From: Candidatus Cloacimonadota bacterium
GTDB lineage: Bacteria; Cloacimonadota; Cloacimonadia; Cloacimonadales; TCS61
DNA: 64,000 nucleotides
Assembly (NCBI GenBank): GCA_030600585.1
Contig: JAUVLU010000005.1
Span: forward strand, 1-64,000
Direction: 5' to 3'
The notes under the pieces were generated by a model. That model was not told the origin of the DNA. It did not search any database and saw only the letters and a program-made list of their open reading frames with translations. Numbering within the stretch: the stretch's first letter is position 1; every line of letters begins with the position of its first letter. Position numbers and translations under genes: made by a program. Below are positions 1-9,600 of this stretch, piece by piece.

Positions 1-123
1 TCAATCAGAAAAGCGGTGAAAGAAGCAATAAGTATTTATAATGAGGAGCGTCCTCATTTAAGTCTTGCTTATAAAACCCCTACAGAAGTTTATAATAAAA
101 ATGATGATAAGAAAGCAGCGTAA
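1..123 (+). CDS. IS3-family transposase (OrfB), C-terminal end, cut by window edge
   Basis: The open frame from base 1 to the TAA at 121-123 reads as the last 40 residues of an IS3-family DDE transposase. The diagnostic part is the run YNEERPHLSL followed by YKTPTEVY, which is the C-terminal signature of the rve integrase core in IS3/IS150-type OrfB proteins. The rest of the element lies upstream of the window. A 25-bp candidate right terminal repeat follows at 170-194, so the element ends just before the heat-shock operon. Family assignment is firm; subgroup cannot be decided from this fragment. Confidence 0.85.
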   Translation, partial: SIRKAVKEAISIYNEERPHLSLAYKTPTEVYNKNDDKKAA

Positions 124-128
124 AGAGC

Positions 129-150
129 AACCTGCAGGTTGGGCTTTAAG
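129..150 (+). terminator. Terminator-like hairpin after the transposase
   Basis: Immediately after the transposase stop there is a palindrome AACCTGCAGGTT (129-140), flanked by AAAG on the left and CTTT on the right with two mismatches between. It forms a compact stem but is not followed by a clear T-run. It may be the terminator inside the insertion element. Weak call. Confidence 0.3.
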
Positions 151-169
151 GAGAAAAAACAAAAATAAG

Positions 170-194
170 TGTCAACCTTATTTAGGACTGGACA
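170..194 (+). mobile_element. Candidate right terminal inverted repeat of the IS3-type element
   Basis: TGTCAACCTTATTTAGGACTGGACA lies 46 bp after the transposase stop; the sequence starts TG and ends CA, as IS3-family ends do. Its partner at the left end would read TGTCCAGTCC... and lies outside the window, so the boundary is inferred. Confidence 0.5.
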
Positions 195-320
195 GTTCCC
201 TCTCTTGCGTTTGAAGAGAGGGACAGTAGGGTGAGTTATTTCTACCTCCGGCTTCTAATGCTTGCCCGCCTCTGGCGTGGATCTCCCTTTTCTTACTAAA
301 AGGGAGACAGCAGAGGGATT
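195..320. repeat. Two hairpins of a dispersed CCCTCTC/GAGAGGG repeat family
   Basis: First hairpin: CCCTCTCTT (198-206) pairs with AAGAGAGGG (214-222), followed by ACAGTAGGGTGAGTT. Second hairpin: CTCCCTTTT (283-291) pairs with AAAAGGGAG (298-306), followed by ACAGCAGAGGGATT. The same plan (hairpin, then GCAGAAGGGTT) recurs at 51802-51873, so these are interspersed repeats rather than dedicated terminators. They fill the gap between the insertion element and the 3' end of dnaJ. Confidence 0.55.
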
Positions 321-346
321 CAAATAATTAAAGCAGGATGAGTTAA

Positions 347-1507
347 CTAAACAAAGAATTTCTTTAATTTACTAAAAAAGCTTTTTTCAGGATTCAATTT
401 CTTTTCAGAATCAAATTTGGATAATTTTTCGAAAAGGTCTTTTTCTTCTGAGTTTAACCTGGTTGGAGTTATTACATGTACTTTGATGAACAGGTCTCCA
501 TGATAAGAAGAATTCACGTGGGGAAGACCTTGTGAACGCAGTCGGAACACTTTATTGCTTTGAGTTCCCGCCGGAATTTTCATCTTAACATGTCCGATCA
601 GAGTTGGAACATTTATATCCGTTCCCATAGCAGCTTGAGAAAAACTTATCGGGAATTCACAGATGAGATCGGCATCCTGACGTTCAAAAATATTATGTTC
701 TTTTTCCCGGATGTGAACCAGAATATCTCCATGTTCACCGCCTCGTTTTCCAATATTACCCTGACCGCGAAGGCGGATATATTGTCCTTCGGAAACACCT
801 GCAGGAATTTTTATGCTGATCGTTTTAGCTCTTTTGGTTCTTCCTTCACCTCTACATTTAGGGCAGCGGTTTTTAATGATCTTGCCTTCTCCATTACAGG
901 AAGGGCATTCCACAATAGTTTGCATTTGACCAAAAAGAGAACGGGTTAACTGGCGAACCTGTCCGGTTCCATGGCATTGACCGCAAGTTTCTACGGAACC
1001 ATCTTGAGAGCCTGAACCTCTACAAATGTCGCAAGTATCCTGCACATTTATCTTTATTTTTTTACTGATGCCTTTGGCAATTTCTTCTAAAGTAAGGGAG
1101 AGTGATATTTGCAGGTCTTCGCCTTGATTACTTCTTCTTCTACGACCTCTTCCACCACCACCGAAACCGGAGCCGAACAATCCTTCAAAAATACTGCCCA
1201 GTCCGCCGCTTCCGAAAATATCAGAAAAGTCTGAGGCGTGAGTAAAATTATCCCAACCGAATCCGCCGCCGCCGAATGCGCCTTCCATTCCGGCATGTCC
1301 AAATTGGTCATATCTATGTTTTTTATTATCATCGCTGAGAACTTCGTAGGCTTCAGATGCTTCTTTAAATTTTTCTTCAGCTGCTTTATCGTTGTCGTTT
1401 TTATCAGGATGAAATTTCATTGCCAGTTTGCGGTACGCTTTTTTTATTTCAGTTGTGCTGGCGTTTTTATCTAATCCCAGAACTTCATAGTAATCTCTCT
1501 TAGCCAT
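347..1507 (-). CDS. dnaJ: Chaperone protein DnaJ (Hsp40)
   Basis: Co-chaperone that stimulates DnaK ATPase and delivers unfolded clients in the cytoplasm. The 386-residue protein has the full type I layout: J-domain (residues 1-70) with the HPD loop at 33-35, a Gly/Phe-rich linker (about 71-125), and four zinc-binding CxxCxGxG repeats at about 159-166, 175-182, 201-208 and 215-222, then the C-terminal substrate-binding domains. AAGGAG lies 5-6 nt before the ATG. It is the last gene of the hrcA-grpE-dnaK-dnaJ operon, separated from dnaK by a 166-bp spacer that contains two long hairpins. Confidence 0.97.
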   Translation of the reverse strand: MAKRDYYEVLGLDKNASTTEIKKAYRKLAMKFHPDKNDNDKAAEEKFKEASEAYEVLSDDNKKHRYDQFGHAGMEGAFGGGGFGWDNFTHASDFSDIFGSGGLGSIFEGLFGSGFGGGGRGRRRRSNQGEDLQISLSLTLEEIAKGISKKIKINVQDTCDICRGSGSQDGSVETCGQCHGTGQVRQLTRSLFGQMQTIVECPSCNGEGKIIKNRCPKCRGEGRTKRAKTISIKIPAGVSEGQYIRLRGQGNIGKRGGEHGDILVHIREKEHNIFERQDADLICEFPISFSQAAMGTDINVPTLIGHVKMKIPAGTQSNKVFRLRSQGLPHVNSSYHGDLFIKVHVITPTRLNSEEKDLFEKLSKFDSEKKLNPEKSFFSKLKKFFV

Positions 1508-1539
1508 TGTTCTCCTTTAATAATTCAACCTTGCGAAGG

Positions 1540-1663
1540 CTTTGAAAATGTCTCTCTCTCAATTTTTCATCTTGCGTGACATCTTCAAAGTTTACTATTG
1601 CTTTTTTAAATCTAACCCTGAAAGAGTCAAGTGAGAGAATATATTCAAGAGACTTTTTCAGGG
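1540..1663 (-). promoter_or_regulatory. Two long hairpins in the dnaK-dnaJ spacer
   Basis: Arms 1540-1552 (CTTTGAAAATGTC) and 1578-1590 (GACATCTTCAAAG) form a 13-bp stem with one G-U in RNA. Arms 1616-1628 (CCCTGAAAGAGTC) and 1651-1663 (GACTTTTTCAGGG) form a second 13-bp stem, also with one G-U. No strong U-tract follows on the minus strand. They could act as attenuator, RNA processing site or mRNA stabiliser that sets the DnaK to DnaJ ratio; they could also be repeat-derived. Confidence 0.45.
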
Positions 1664-1673
1664 ATTAAATTAA

Positions 1674-3644
1674 TTATTTTTCGTCTTCGTCAACAACTTC
1701 AAAGTCGGCGTCAACCGGACCGTCTTCTTTTTTCTCTTGTTGTTTCTGTCCACCCATCTTGCTGGCATCGAAATCTGCATTTTCCATATTTGGTCCGCCT
1801 TGAGCTTGCTGTTGTTTCTGCATTTCCGCATAGATTATTTCACCAATTTTTTGTGCTTTTTTGGCAAGATCATCACGAACAGTTTCATATTCTTCTTTGG
1901 AAGCTCCACTTTTATTGAGTTCTTCAAGTTTTTCTTTAGCTTCTTTTATGGCTTCTTCGATGGGTTTCTTTTCATCGTCTTTCAGCTTATCACCATGTTC
2001 TTCCATGCTTTTTTCGGTTGAGAAGATAAGTGTGTCAAGCTCGTTACGAGCATGAATAGATTCTTTTTGTTTTGCATCTTCATCAGCATGAGCTTCAGCA
2101 TCTTTAACCATTCTATCGATTTCACTTTCATCGAGAGAACCGGTTCTTTCTATCCTGATAGATTGCTCTTTTCCTGTACCTTTATCTTTGGCATGAACGT
2201 GTAAAATTCCGTTTGCGTCAATATCGAATGTTACTTCAATTTGTGGAATTCCACGCGGTGCAGCAGGAATACCGGTAAGTTCAAAGTTGCCAAGTCTTCT
2301 GTTGTCCGCAGCCATTGAACGTTCACCCTGAAGTACAACAATAGAAACTGCTGGTTGGTTGTCGGCAGCAGTTGAGAATACCTGGCTTTTCTTAGTTGGA
2401 ATAGTTGTGTTTCTTTCGATGAGAGTAGTCATTACACCGCCCAGAGTTTCAATACCCAATGAAAGAGGAGTTACATCGAGAAGAAGAATATCACTCAGGT
2501 TTTCATCGCCGGAAAGAATTCCACCCTGAATTGCAGCGCCAACTGCAACTACTTCATCAGGATTCACACTCTTATTTGCTTTTTTACCGAAATATTTTTC
2601 TACAGCTTCGATAACAGCAGGAACTCTTGTACTTCCACCAACAACGAGGATTTCATCAATATCATTTATGCTGAGTTTAGCGTCTTTCATTGCAATTTTA
2701 CAAGGATCGATAGAACGTGCGACAAGTTCACTTATCATTCTATCGAATTGTGAACGGGATAGATCCAGATTAAGATGTTTCGGTCCGGATGCATCTGCTG
2801 TAATGAACGGCAGATTGATATTGGTTGTTTGGGTACCGGAAAGTTCGATCTTAGCTTTTTCCGCAGCTTCTTTGATCCTTTGCAGAGCCATTGCATCGTT
2901 AGAAATATCTACACCTTCCTGCTTTTTGAATTCACTTAATATCCAATCCATGATCTTCTTATCGAAGTCATCACCGCCAAGGTGTGTATCGCCGTTTGTA
3001 GAGAGTACTTCCACAACGCCTTCGGCAACTTCTAAAATGGAAATATCAAATGTTCCGCCGCCAAGATCGTAAACTGCTACTTTTTCTTCTTTTTTACTTT
3101 CGAGTCCGTAAGCAAGAGCTGCGGCAGTCGGCTCATTAATAATTCTTTTCACATCGAGACCGGCAATTTTACCGGCATCTTTTGTTGCCTGTCTTTGAGC
3201 ATCATTAAAGTAGGCTGGAACCGTGATCACAGCTTCTGTAATTTTTGTTCCAAGATGAGCTTCTGCTGTTTCTTTCATTTTAGTTAAGATCATTGCAGAA
3301 ATTTCCTGCGGTGTGAAATCTTTATTTTCTACATCGATGTGGACAGTAGCTTCACCAAATTTTCCACCTTTGATCTGATAGTTAACATTTTGGATTTCAG
3401 AGCCGACTTCATTCAGTTGTCTTCCCATAAATCTTTTAATTGAAGAAACCGTGTTCTTCGGGTTTGTAACAGCCTGACGTTTTGCAAGCTGTCCTGCTAA
3501 TCTTTGTTTGTCTTTTGTAAAAGCAACTACAGATGGTGTAGTTCTTGTACCTTCTGCATTTTGAATAACGGTTGGCTTTCCACCTTCCATCACACTAACG
3601 CAAGAGTTTGTTGTTCCAAGGTCAATACCTATGATCTTACCCAT
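1674..3644 (-). CDS. dnaK: Chaperone protein DnaK (Hsp70)
   Basis: ATP-dependent Hsp70 chaperone. The start chosen is the ATG at 3644 ([14 protein letters not shown]), preceded by GGAGG five nt upstream; an in-frame ATG 12 nt further up lies on top of that ribosome site and overlaps the grpE stop, so it is unlikely. This gives 656 residues, normal for DnaK. Visible landmarks are the N-terminal phosphate loop (GIDLGTTNS), the second phosphate motif ([10 protein letters not shown]), the adenosine motif ([10 protein letters not shown]), the interdomain linker ([13 protein letters not shown]) and a C-terminal lid with acidic tail. Third gene of the HrcA-controlled operon, 11 nt after grpE. Confidence 0.98.
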   Translation of the reverse strand: MGKIIGIDLGTTNSCVSVMEGGKPTVIQNAEGTRTTPSVVAFTKDKQRLAGQLAKRQAVTNPKNTVSSIKRFMGRQLNEVGSEIQNVNYQIKGGKFGEATVHIDVENKDFTPQEISAMILTKMKETAEAHLGTKITEAVITVPAYFNDAQRQATKDAGKIAGLDVKRIINEPTAAALAYGLESKKEEKVAVYDLGGGTFDISILEVAEGVVEVLSTNGDTHLGGDDFDKKIMDWILSEFKKQEGVDISNDAMALQRIKEAAEKAKIELSGTQTTNINLPFITADASGPKHLNLDLSRSQFDRMISELVARSIDPCKIAMKDAKLSINDIDEILVVGGSTRVPAVIEAVEKYFGKKANKSVNPDEVVAVGAAIQGGILSGDENLSDILLLDVTPLSLGIETLGGVMTTLIERNTTIPTKKSQVFSTAADNQPAVSIVVLQGERSMAADNRRLGNFELTGIPAAPRGIPQIEVTFDIDANGILHVHAKDKGTGKEQSIRIERTGSLDESEIDRMVKDAEAHADEDAKQKESIHARNELDTLIFSTEKSMEEHGDKLKDDEKKPIEEAIKEAKEKLEELNKSGASKEEYETVRDDLAKKAQKIGEIIYAEMQKQQQAQGGPNMENADFDASKMGGQKQQEKKEDGPVDADFEVVDEDEK

Positions 3645-3655
3645 AATATCCTCCA

Positions 3656-4255
3656 TTATACCTTATTCTTTTTTTTATTTTTTTTATTTTGTTTGTTCTG
3701 TTCGTTTTGTTCTTTGCTAATTTCTTTCGGCTTTTCTCCATTGGAAACTGCTACACGTGCAGGTCGGATAACCTTTGAATTCATTGTGTAGCCGTTTTGG
3801 ATCACAGCTACGATTTTGTTATCTTTCATTTTGGAAGGGATGTGAGCCAGAGCTTCATGGAACTGCGGATCGAATTCCTTTTCCAGAGCTTCAATTTTTT
3901 CCACACCTTCTTTTTTAAGAACTCCATCAAGTTGTTGGAAAATAAGTTCTATTCCTTTTTCATAAGATTCACGGTTTTTTTCTACTTCAGGATGCAGTGC
4001 ACGTTCGAAATTATCGAGTACATCGCAGAGTTCCAGCACGATCCTTTCATTAGCGTTCTTTATCCAATCAGATTTTTCGGAAATGCTTCTACGGCGGAAG
4101 TTTTCAAATTCCGCAGCATTGCGAATCCATTTGTCTTTAAGCTCGGCATTTTCTTTTGTCAGCATTTCATACTTCTCGTTCAGAGTAAAAACTTTTTTCT
4201 GTTTTTTCTCTTCGCTCTTAACTTCTTGTTTTTTTTCTGTTTTTTTCTTTGTCAT
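3656..4255 (-). CDS. grpE: Nucleotide exchange factor GrpE
   Basis: GrpE releases ADP from DnaK. The 199-residue product has a Lys/Glu-rich N-terminus, a long coiled coil (about residues 25-60 and on, with [21 protein letters not shown]) and the C-terminal beta-wing ending in [16 protein letters not shown], the most conserved part of the family. The C-terminal tail is a low-complexity Lys/Asn/Gln run. The start codon overlaps the hrcA stop (ATGA, 4252-4255), indicating translational coupling. A weak GGTGG lies about 10 nt upstream of the ATG. Confidence 0.96.
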   Translation of the reverse strand: MTKKKTEKKQEVKSEEKKQKKVFTLNEKYEMLTKENAELKDKWIRNAAEFENFRRRSISEKSDWIKNANERIVLELCDVLDNFERALHPEVEKNRESYEKGIELIFQQLDGVLKKEGVEKIEALEKEFDPQFHEALAHIPSKMKDNKIVAVIQNGYTMNSKVIRPARVAVSNGEKPKEISKEQNEQNKQNKKNKKKNKV

Positions 4256-5298
4256 TTTTTTGGTACCACCATTCCTTTTTTTGTGGTTTCAGTTATAATA
4301 TTCGCAATATCCCTGATTATGGCGATATTTTTTGCATAATTCATTCTTATTGGTCCGAGCACTCCCAAATATCCCGGAATTCCAAAGATCTCATATTTGG
4401 CAAAGATCATTGCAAAATTGGTGAATTCAGGCTGTGCAAAATCTTCACCCATAAGTATGTTCCATGATTCTGTTTCCTCTTTTTGCATCAGATTTATCAG
4501 GTGATCCTGTCTCTGCATGAAATTAAGAAAAGTCAAGATAGATCTTCTATCATTGAATTCCTGCTGTTCCAAAAATGAGATGTTGCCATCAAAATGAATA
4601 TAATAATTACTGATTTCAGATAAAGCATTTTGAAGTTCATCTAAAAATTGTTTTAAGATCGTGTTCTCTTCTGTAACCTTTTCTGCGATTTCTTCTAATA
4701 CTGTATTTTGAATATCAAATATTCTCAAGCCTACAAGTGTGTCATTCATGTAGCGGACAATTGCTTTTAACTGCTGAGGTGAAATATTATGATCACATTT
4801 AAGTATCACTGTTTTATCAAGCCCTGAATTCAGACTGATCACAAAGAGCAGTTTATCGCTTGATATTTTGAAAACTTCGAGTTTTTCGAGATAACCATAA
4901 GAAATTTCCGGTTCCGCAACGAAACTTAATTGATCGGTCTCGCTGGCAAGCAGCTGCATAATATAATGAAGAGCAAGCGGAGTATCTTTATAATGTTTTA
5001 TCAGAATTTCACGTAGAATATCTGCCCGGTTGAAATGTGTTTTGGCTATTTTATCTTTGCTCTGTTCAATATAAGTTCGGTAACCTTGTATAGTGGGAAT
5101 CCTTCCTGCGGAAGTATGCGGCTGGTAGATCAGGTTTGCCTTCTCCAGCTTATTCAGGTCTATTCTGATAGTTGCCGGACTGGCATCTTCAATATATTTA
5201 TCGCAGATAAGTTTAGAAGAGATAGGTTCGCACGAATTTACATATTCTTCTACCACATACTTTAAAACTTGCTCTCTACGAATTTCATTTTTTTTCAT
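4252..5298 (-). CDS. hrcA: Heat-inducible transcription repressor HrcA
   Basis: HrcA represses class I heat-shock genes by binding CIRCE operators. About 348 residues with an N-terminal winged-helix domain (REQVLKYVVEEYVNSCEPISSKLI, then SPATIRIDLNKLEKANLIYQPHTSAGRIPT), followed by the GAF-like dimerisation region. The ATG at 5298 is preferred because GAGGA sits 6 nt upstream; the ATG two codons earlier (5304) directly abuts that site. First gene of the operon and so autoregulated through the two CIRCE elements at 5317-5343 and 5388-5414. Confidence 0.96.
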   Translation of the reverse strand: MKKNEIRREQVLKYVVEEYVNSCEPISSKLICDKYIEDASPATIRIDLNKLEKANLIYQPHTSAGRIPTIQGYRTYIEQSKDKIAKTHFNRADILREILIKHYKDTPLALHYIMQLLASETDQLSFVAEPEISYGYLEKLEVFKISSDKLLFVISLNSGLDKTVILKCDHNISPQQLKAIVRYMNDTLVGLRIFDIQNTVLEEIAEKVTEENTILKQFLDELQNALSEISNYYIHFDGNISFLEQQEFNDRRSILTFLNFMQRQDHLINLMQKEETESWNILMGEDFAQPEFTNFAMIFAKYEIFGIPGYLGVLGPIRMNYAKNIAIIRDIANIITETTKKGMVVPKK

Positions 5299-5316
5299 TT
5301 TCATTCCTCTTTTTTA

Positions 5317-5343
5317 TTAGCACCATCTATTCCCAACTGCTAA
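5317..5343. promoter_or_regulatory. CIRCE operator, degenerate copy proximal to hrcA
   Basis: TTAGCACCA, 9-nt spacer, AACTGCTAA. The outer six bases of each arm (TTAGCA/TGCTAA) are perfect and the 9-9-9 geometry is that of the CIRCE consensus TTAGCACTC-N9-GAGTGCTAA; the inner three positions of each arm have drifted. It lies just upstream of the hrcA start codon, in the likely 5' untranslated region. Confidence 0.75.
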
Positions 5344-5351
5344 CTAAAGAC

Positions 5352-5379
5352 AAATTAATTTCAATTATTCAATTGTCAA
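5352..5379 (-). promoter_or_regulatory. Probable hrcA operon promoter between the two CIRCE elements
   Basis: On the minus strand a perfect TTGACA (complement of 5374-5379) is followed after 16 nt by TAATTT (complement of 5352-5357). It lies exactly between the two CIRCE operators, which is where an HrcA-repressed promoter should be. The -35 is strong and the -10 match is only partial, so the exact -10 register is uncertain. Confidence 0.55.
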
Positions 5380-5387
5380 ATCATTTT

Positions 5388-5414
5388 TTAGCAGACATAG
5401 CAAAAGAGTGCTAA
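5388..5414. promoter_or_regulatory. CIRCE operator, distal copy
   Basis: TTAGCAGAC, spacer ATAGCAAAA, GAGTGCTAA. The right arm is a perfect consensus half-site and the left arm matches in six of nine positions, with the canonical 9-nt spacer. It lies just upstream of the predicted -35 of the hrcA promoter. Confidence 0.85.
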
Positions 5415-5833
5415 TAAATCAAGGAGATGCTTTGTTTATATTGATCTATATGGGTGATAATGATTTTGTGCTGCTGGTTAATATCTATTTTCTTTGCGAA
5501 AGAATCCCCTCTTGCTTGTCACGCCGAAGCGTAGCATAGGCAGAAGAGGGGTGCGGTTTAAACCGTGGAGTGTGTAATCTTTGAAATGATTGATTATAAA
5601 CAACTAACCATTGCGGAGGTTTACCTGCCTTTGGCAGGTTTTTAACCATCCGCAAGGTTTTATGTCCATATGGTAAAATTCTTAAAAATCTAAAACAAAA
5701 AAAAATCCCTCTTAATTATAGCCCTACGTCCTTCCCCGATTAATCGGGGCTCAGGATGACACGAGATCAGGGAAACAAAACGTGAATAAAAAGTCATATT
5801 AAATCTTAATTCTCAGCGTTTATCTGCGTTGAA
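5415..5833. repeat. Intergenic region with three different hairpin repeats
   Basis: No gene seen. The region holds (i) CCCCTCTT 5506-5513 pairing with AAGAGGGG 5544-5551 around a GCCGAAGCGTAGCATAGGC loop; (ii) a copy of the AACCATTGCG repeat, arms 5606-5621 and 5644-5659; (iii) a perfect 16-bp palindrome CCCCGATTAATCGGGG at 5734-5749 followed by CTCAGGATGAC, the reverse complement of the GTCATCCTGA motif seen at 23621. The segment just before the peptidase stop contains the phrase CAGCGTTTATCTGCGTT, a relative of the TCCGTGTTTATCTGTG repeat family. Confidence 0.5.
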
Positions 5834-8221
5834 TTATTCCTTTTTACTTTTCACAAATCTATCAAACCATTCTATCATTTCTGCCAGAACATGCAGTCCC
5901 GATTTTCTTGCTCGATAAGCATGACCTTCATAAGGTAAGATCACAAGTTTTGCAGTTCCGCCGTTTCCTTGTAACGCCTGGTAAAATCTTCTCGATTGCA
6001 TTGGATAAGTTCCGGAGTTCGGGTCATCTTCGCCATGAATAAGTAAAATTGGTTCTGTAATTTTTTCAGCATGAGCAAACGGAGAAACTTCCAGGTAAAA
6101 ATCTTTTGCTTTCCAGAAAGTGCGTCGTTCACTTTGGAATCCAAAAGGAGTTAGTGTTCTATTATAAGCACCGCTTTTTGCTATTCCAGCAGCACAGAGA
6201 TCGCTGTGAGCAAGCACATTGGCAACCATGAATGCCCCGTAACTGTGACCTGTAATTCCTACTCTGTTTGGGTCGATAATTCCTCTTTCATCCAAATATT
6301 TTATTGCTGCTTCCACACTGTTTACGGTTTGCTCGATGAATGTTTCATTCACAGTTTGGGGATCTCCTACAATTGGAATTGAAGCTTTTGTGAGAACAGC
6401 ATATCCCTGCAAAGCAAAGTAGCGAACAGAAGCTCCACTGAATCTGATGAATTTATTTGATGTAATTGTTATCTGACCGGCGGTAGTGCTATCGGCAAAT
6501 TCTTGTGGATAAGCATTAATAACTAATGGAAGTCTGTCTCCCTTTTTGTAATCCGCTGGAAGATAAAACTCTCCCGATAATGGAATGCCGTCTTTACGAA
6601 TATAAGTTATCATCTCTTTTGTCAGCTCAGAAAGTTGTTTAAAATTATTCGGATAATTTGTAATTTCTTCACGTTTTCCGGAATTCAGATCAATCAAAAA
6701 ATAATTAGGAGGAGTAACTTGATCTTCACTTTTAATGATGATTTTATTTAAACTATCATCAACAAAACTTTGAATAGTTTCATGATGACCTTCCTGACTG
6801 CGGAATAAGATGTTTTTTTCTTTTGTAGCTAAATTGAATTTTGCCAAATAGGGAAAATTACCTTTAGGAGTTGCTCCGGTATTATTTTGATAATATACAC
6901 AATCTCCACCTTTGATGAAAACATACCCGGCGCGTTTGGTTTTTCTTTGAACCAAATTTCCCGGATCATTATATTCATCATGAGTACTTAGATCATATAT
7001 TAATTTCGGTTTATTGCCAATTTCAAATAACCAGCCTTTTCGCCATAGTTTATCACGGTCATATTCATAATAAATAAGCTCATCTTCTGCTTCCGACCAC
7101 TGAATGCCGGAAAAACGGTGCTCAGTCCTGAATAATCCTTCTGCAATTTCTGTCTTCGGTGACGATATTCGCATGATCTTATCACGATGCTCAACTTTAT
7201 TTTTCGGATCACCTTCATCTAAAGCTTCAACCCAGATCAACGATGCATCTTTAAGCGGCTGCCACCCAAAATTACGGGGACCTGTGCAGGTACCACCAAT
7301 CGGGATCTCATCTTGCAAAGGGCGGGACAGAAGCGGTTTCACAAGCATTCCGTCAATATCCCATATCTCAAATTCTTTTGGGAAACGATAATACGGAAAC
7401 ATATAAGAATATGGACGTTGAATTTGCTCGATATATAAATATTCATTATCGGGAGATGGTTTAACTTCACCAAAGACTGCAGGTTTTCCAATATGTTTTA
7501 TCTTCCCGTTTTCTGTATTCAACGAAATGATCTGCGATGTAAAATAGTGATCGAAAAGTGCTTCATCATGTTTATTCTGTAGAAGATGCTGATATGTACG
7601 AACAGTACTTTTCTTGCCATAAGTTTCTTCGATGATCGGGGACTGGGGCACAACAGGTTTATCAGGTTCATTTCCGTGTTCTTCAGGAATTATCTCCAGT
7701 AAAATATTCTCATTATCATTCAACCAGCAGATTATTCCATCATTTAGAATATCATTAATGAGAAAGTTCGTAAAAACCTTACATTTTCCTGTCTCAAGAT
7801 CGGTAATAATTAGTTGAACACCATTTTCCGTTTCATTTAGTAATGCAGCTTTTTTATTATCATTAGAAATTACAATATTCCTTATTTTTGCATTTTCCGG
7901 TAATTGAATGGGAATTCGTGATTTATCTTTCAGATCAAAAATATTCATTTTATAGATCGGATAACTTTCGAGATGTGCATTCAATCTTTTGCTTATATCT
8001 TTTCCAGCCAATTTCAAAGAAGGCTCTGCAAGTTGTTCTAAAGTTTGGTGCAATTGATAATTAATTTCTAAACCAAAATTTTCAAATTGTATAAATTGAA
8101 TATACGGATTTCTTTGTGTATCGTAAATTTCAACGATCTCATCCGCAGGAAGTTTATAACCATTAGCATTTAGTGTCATTATCGCCCCCAATAATATAAT
8201 AATTATAAGTATTTTCTTCAT
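5834..8221 (-). CDS. Secreted S9-family serine peptidase (glutamyl endopeptidase-like, S9D)
   Basis: Prolyl-oligopeptidase-type peptidase, probably exported. The start is taken at 8221 (MKKILIIIILLGAIMTLNANG), with GGAG seven nt upstream; the next ATG upstream lacks such a site. The N-terminus is a signal peptide. Residues from about 60 to 520 form the beta-propeller, and the alpha/beta hydrolase domain carries the catalytic Ser in GHSYGAFMVAN, the Asp in HGEDDPNSGTYP and the His in YEGHAYR. The run SGAYNRTLTPFGFQ after the nucleophile is typical of the plant chloroplast glutamyl endopeptidase (S9D) branch rather than DPP IV. About 795 residues, single-gene unit. Confidence 0.88.
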   Translation of the reverse strand: MKKILIIIILLGAIMTLNANGYKLPADEIVEIYDTQRNPYIQFIQFENFGLEINYQLHQTLEQLAEPSLKLAGKDISKRLNAHLESYPIYKMNIFDLKDKSRIPIQLPENAKIRNIVISNDNKKAALLNETENGVQLIITDLETGKCKVFTNFLINDILNDGIICWLNDNENILLEIIPEEHGNEPDKPVVPQSPIIEETYGKKSTVRTYQHLLQNKHDEALFDHYFTSQIISLNTENGKIKHIGKPAVFGEVKPSPDNEYLYIEQIQRPYSYMFPYYRFPKEFEIWDIDGMLVKPLLSRPLQDEIPIGGTCTGPRNFGWQPLKDASLIWVEALDEGDPKNKVEHRDKIMRISSPKTEIAEGLFRTEHRFSGIQWSEAEDELIYYEYDRDKLWRKGWLFEIGNKPKLIYDLSTHDEYNDPGNLVQRKTKRAGYVFIKGGDCVYYQNNTGATPKGNFPYLAKFNLATKEKNILFRSQEGHHETIQSFVDDSLNKIIIKSEDQVTPPNYFLIDLNSGKREEITNYPNNFKQLSELTKEMITYIRKDGIPLSGEFYLPADYKKGDRLPLVINAYPQEFADSTTAGQITITSNKFIRFSGASVRYFALQGYAVLTKASIPIVGDPQTVNETFIEQTVNSVEAAIKYLDERGIIDPNRVGITGHSYGAFMVANVLAHSDLCAAGIAKSGAYNRTLTPFGFQSERRTFWKAKDFYLEVSPFAHAEKITEPILLIHGEDDPNSGTYPMQSRRFYQALQGNGGTAKLVILPYEGHAYRARKSGLHVLAEMIEWFDRFVKSKKE

Positions 8222-8449
8222 TAATATTCTCCAAATTTTTATCATTTTCGAAGAAGTTAAAAGAGTTGAGATTTGTCAAAAGAAATATAATTTTGTAACT
8301 TTAATTAACTTGTAGCGGCAGATCATCGATCTGCTTTTTGACTGACAGCTCAATGAGCTGTCACTACGCATCAAAACTTCAGATAATTCTCTTTTCTCTG
8401 TGTTGAGTTTTTATTTCTTTCTTTGCGTTCTTAGCGGCTTTGCGGTAAT

Positions 8450-9595
8450 TTAATTCCCTAAAATTCCCAGCAGCACACCGGCAGCAACAGCAGAGCCGAT
8501 AACACCGGCAACATTCGGTGCCATAGCATGCATCAAAAGGAAATTACTGCGATCATATTTCTGACCCATCATGTGAACTACACGAGCACTATCGGGCACA
8601 GCACTTACACCGGAAGCACCGATCATCGGATTCAATTTTTCTTTGAGGAATACGTTCATTAATTTAGCAAACAGAATTCCGGTAGCGGTTGCAATACAGA
8701 ATGAAAAAGCTCCTAAAGCAAATATCTTGATAGAACTTGAAGTTAGAAATCCCATATTTACACCATCTACCATTCTTACAGCTTGAGTAGATGCTCCAAC
8801 ACAGATTCCCAGAATTATTGTAATAATATCGATAAGCGCATTTGAAGCAGTTTTTGCCAGACGCTCGGTAACACCGCTCTCTTTTAATAGATTTCCAAAG
8901 AATAACATTCCTAACAAAGCTGATGCACCCGGAGCAATGAGGATTGTAACAAGAGTCCCAACGATCGGGAATAATATTTTTTCACGTTTAGTTACAAGTC
9001 GTGGAGTTTTCATGCGGATAACACGTTCTTTTTTGGTAGTAAGCAATTTTATGATCGGCGGTTGAATTACAGGAACCAGTGCCATGTAGGAATAAGCTGC
9101 AATTGCGATGGGACCCAAAAGATGAGGAGCAAGTTTAGTAGATAAAAATATCGATGTAGGACCATCAGCTCCACCGATAATACCGATCGCTCCCGATTCC
9201 ATTACATTGAATCCTAAAAGAAGAGAACCGATAAAAGTAGCAAAAATTCCAAATTGAGCAGCAGCGCCGAGTAAGATTAATTTCGGATTTGCGATCAGGG
9301 TAGAAAAATCGGTCATTGCACCAATTCCAAGAAAAATAAGCGGAGGATAAAGCCCGAACTTTACACCGGTATATAGCTGATTCATTACCGAGCCATCGGC
9401 ATAAACACCATACGCTTCAGTTCCGGGCAGGTTTCCCAAAAGTACACCGAATCCGATTGGAACAAGTAAGAGCGGTTCATAATCTTTGGCAATTCCCAGA
9501 TAGATGAACATGCCGCCTACAATCATCATTATAAGATATGGAAGCTGGATTTGAGCTAAACCGGTCGTGTTGAAAAAATTAATTAATTCTGCCAT
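8450..9595 (-). CDS. Na+-translocating decarboxylase, beta (membrane pump) subunit
   Basis: Integral membrane subunit (OadB/MmdB/GcdB family) that carries out carboxybiotin decarboxylation and couples it to Na+ export. The 381-residue protein is almost wholly hydrophobic with about nine to eleven membrane segments. Family signatures visible are GIGAMTDFSTLIANP, GIIGGADGPTSIFLS (substrate/Na+ site Asp) and the C-terminal NPMIGASGVSAVPDSARV. Last gene of the four-gene decarboxylase operon, 5 nt after the biotin carrier. The family does not discriminate oxaloacetate, methylmalonyl-CoA and glutaconyl-CoA pumps; the carboxyltransferase type points to an acyl-CoA substrate. Confidence 0.95.
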   Translation of the reverse strand: MAELINFFNTTGLAQIQLPYLIMMIVGGMFIYLGIAKDYEPLLLVPIGFGVLLGNLPGTEAYGVYADGSVMNQLYTGVKFGLYPPLIFLGIGAMTDFSTLIANPKLILLGAAAQFGIFATFIGSLLLGFNVMESGAIGIIGGADGPTSIFLSTKLAPHLLGPIAIAAYSYMALVPVIQPPIIKLLTTKKERVIRMKTPRLVTKREKILFPIVGTLVTILIAPGASALLGMLFFGNLLKESGVTERLAKTASNALIDIITIILGICVGASTQAVRMVDGVNMGFLTSSSIKIFALGAFSFCIATATGILFAKLMNVFLKEKLNPMIGASGVSAVPDSARVVHMMGQKYDRSNFLLMHAMAPNVAGVIGSAVAAGVLLGILGN

Positions 9596-9600
9596 TTTAC

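Noticed and set aside
283-306. Hairpin downstream of dnaJ as a rho-independent terminator
   Set aside because: A 9-bp stem but no T-run on the minus strand, and the sequence belongs to a dispersed repeat family that also occurs after the fumarase genes.
2668-3072. Plus-strand frame of 134 codons opposite dnaK, and a 129-codon frame at 560-949 opposite dnaJ
   Set aside because: Antisense shadows of highly conserved genes; no homology to any known family and no ribosome sites.
3642-3656. dnaK start at the upstream ATG (3656)
   Set aside because: That ATG covers the GGAGG ribosome site and overlaps the grpE stop; family N-termini begin at [10 protein letters not shown].
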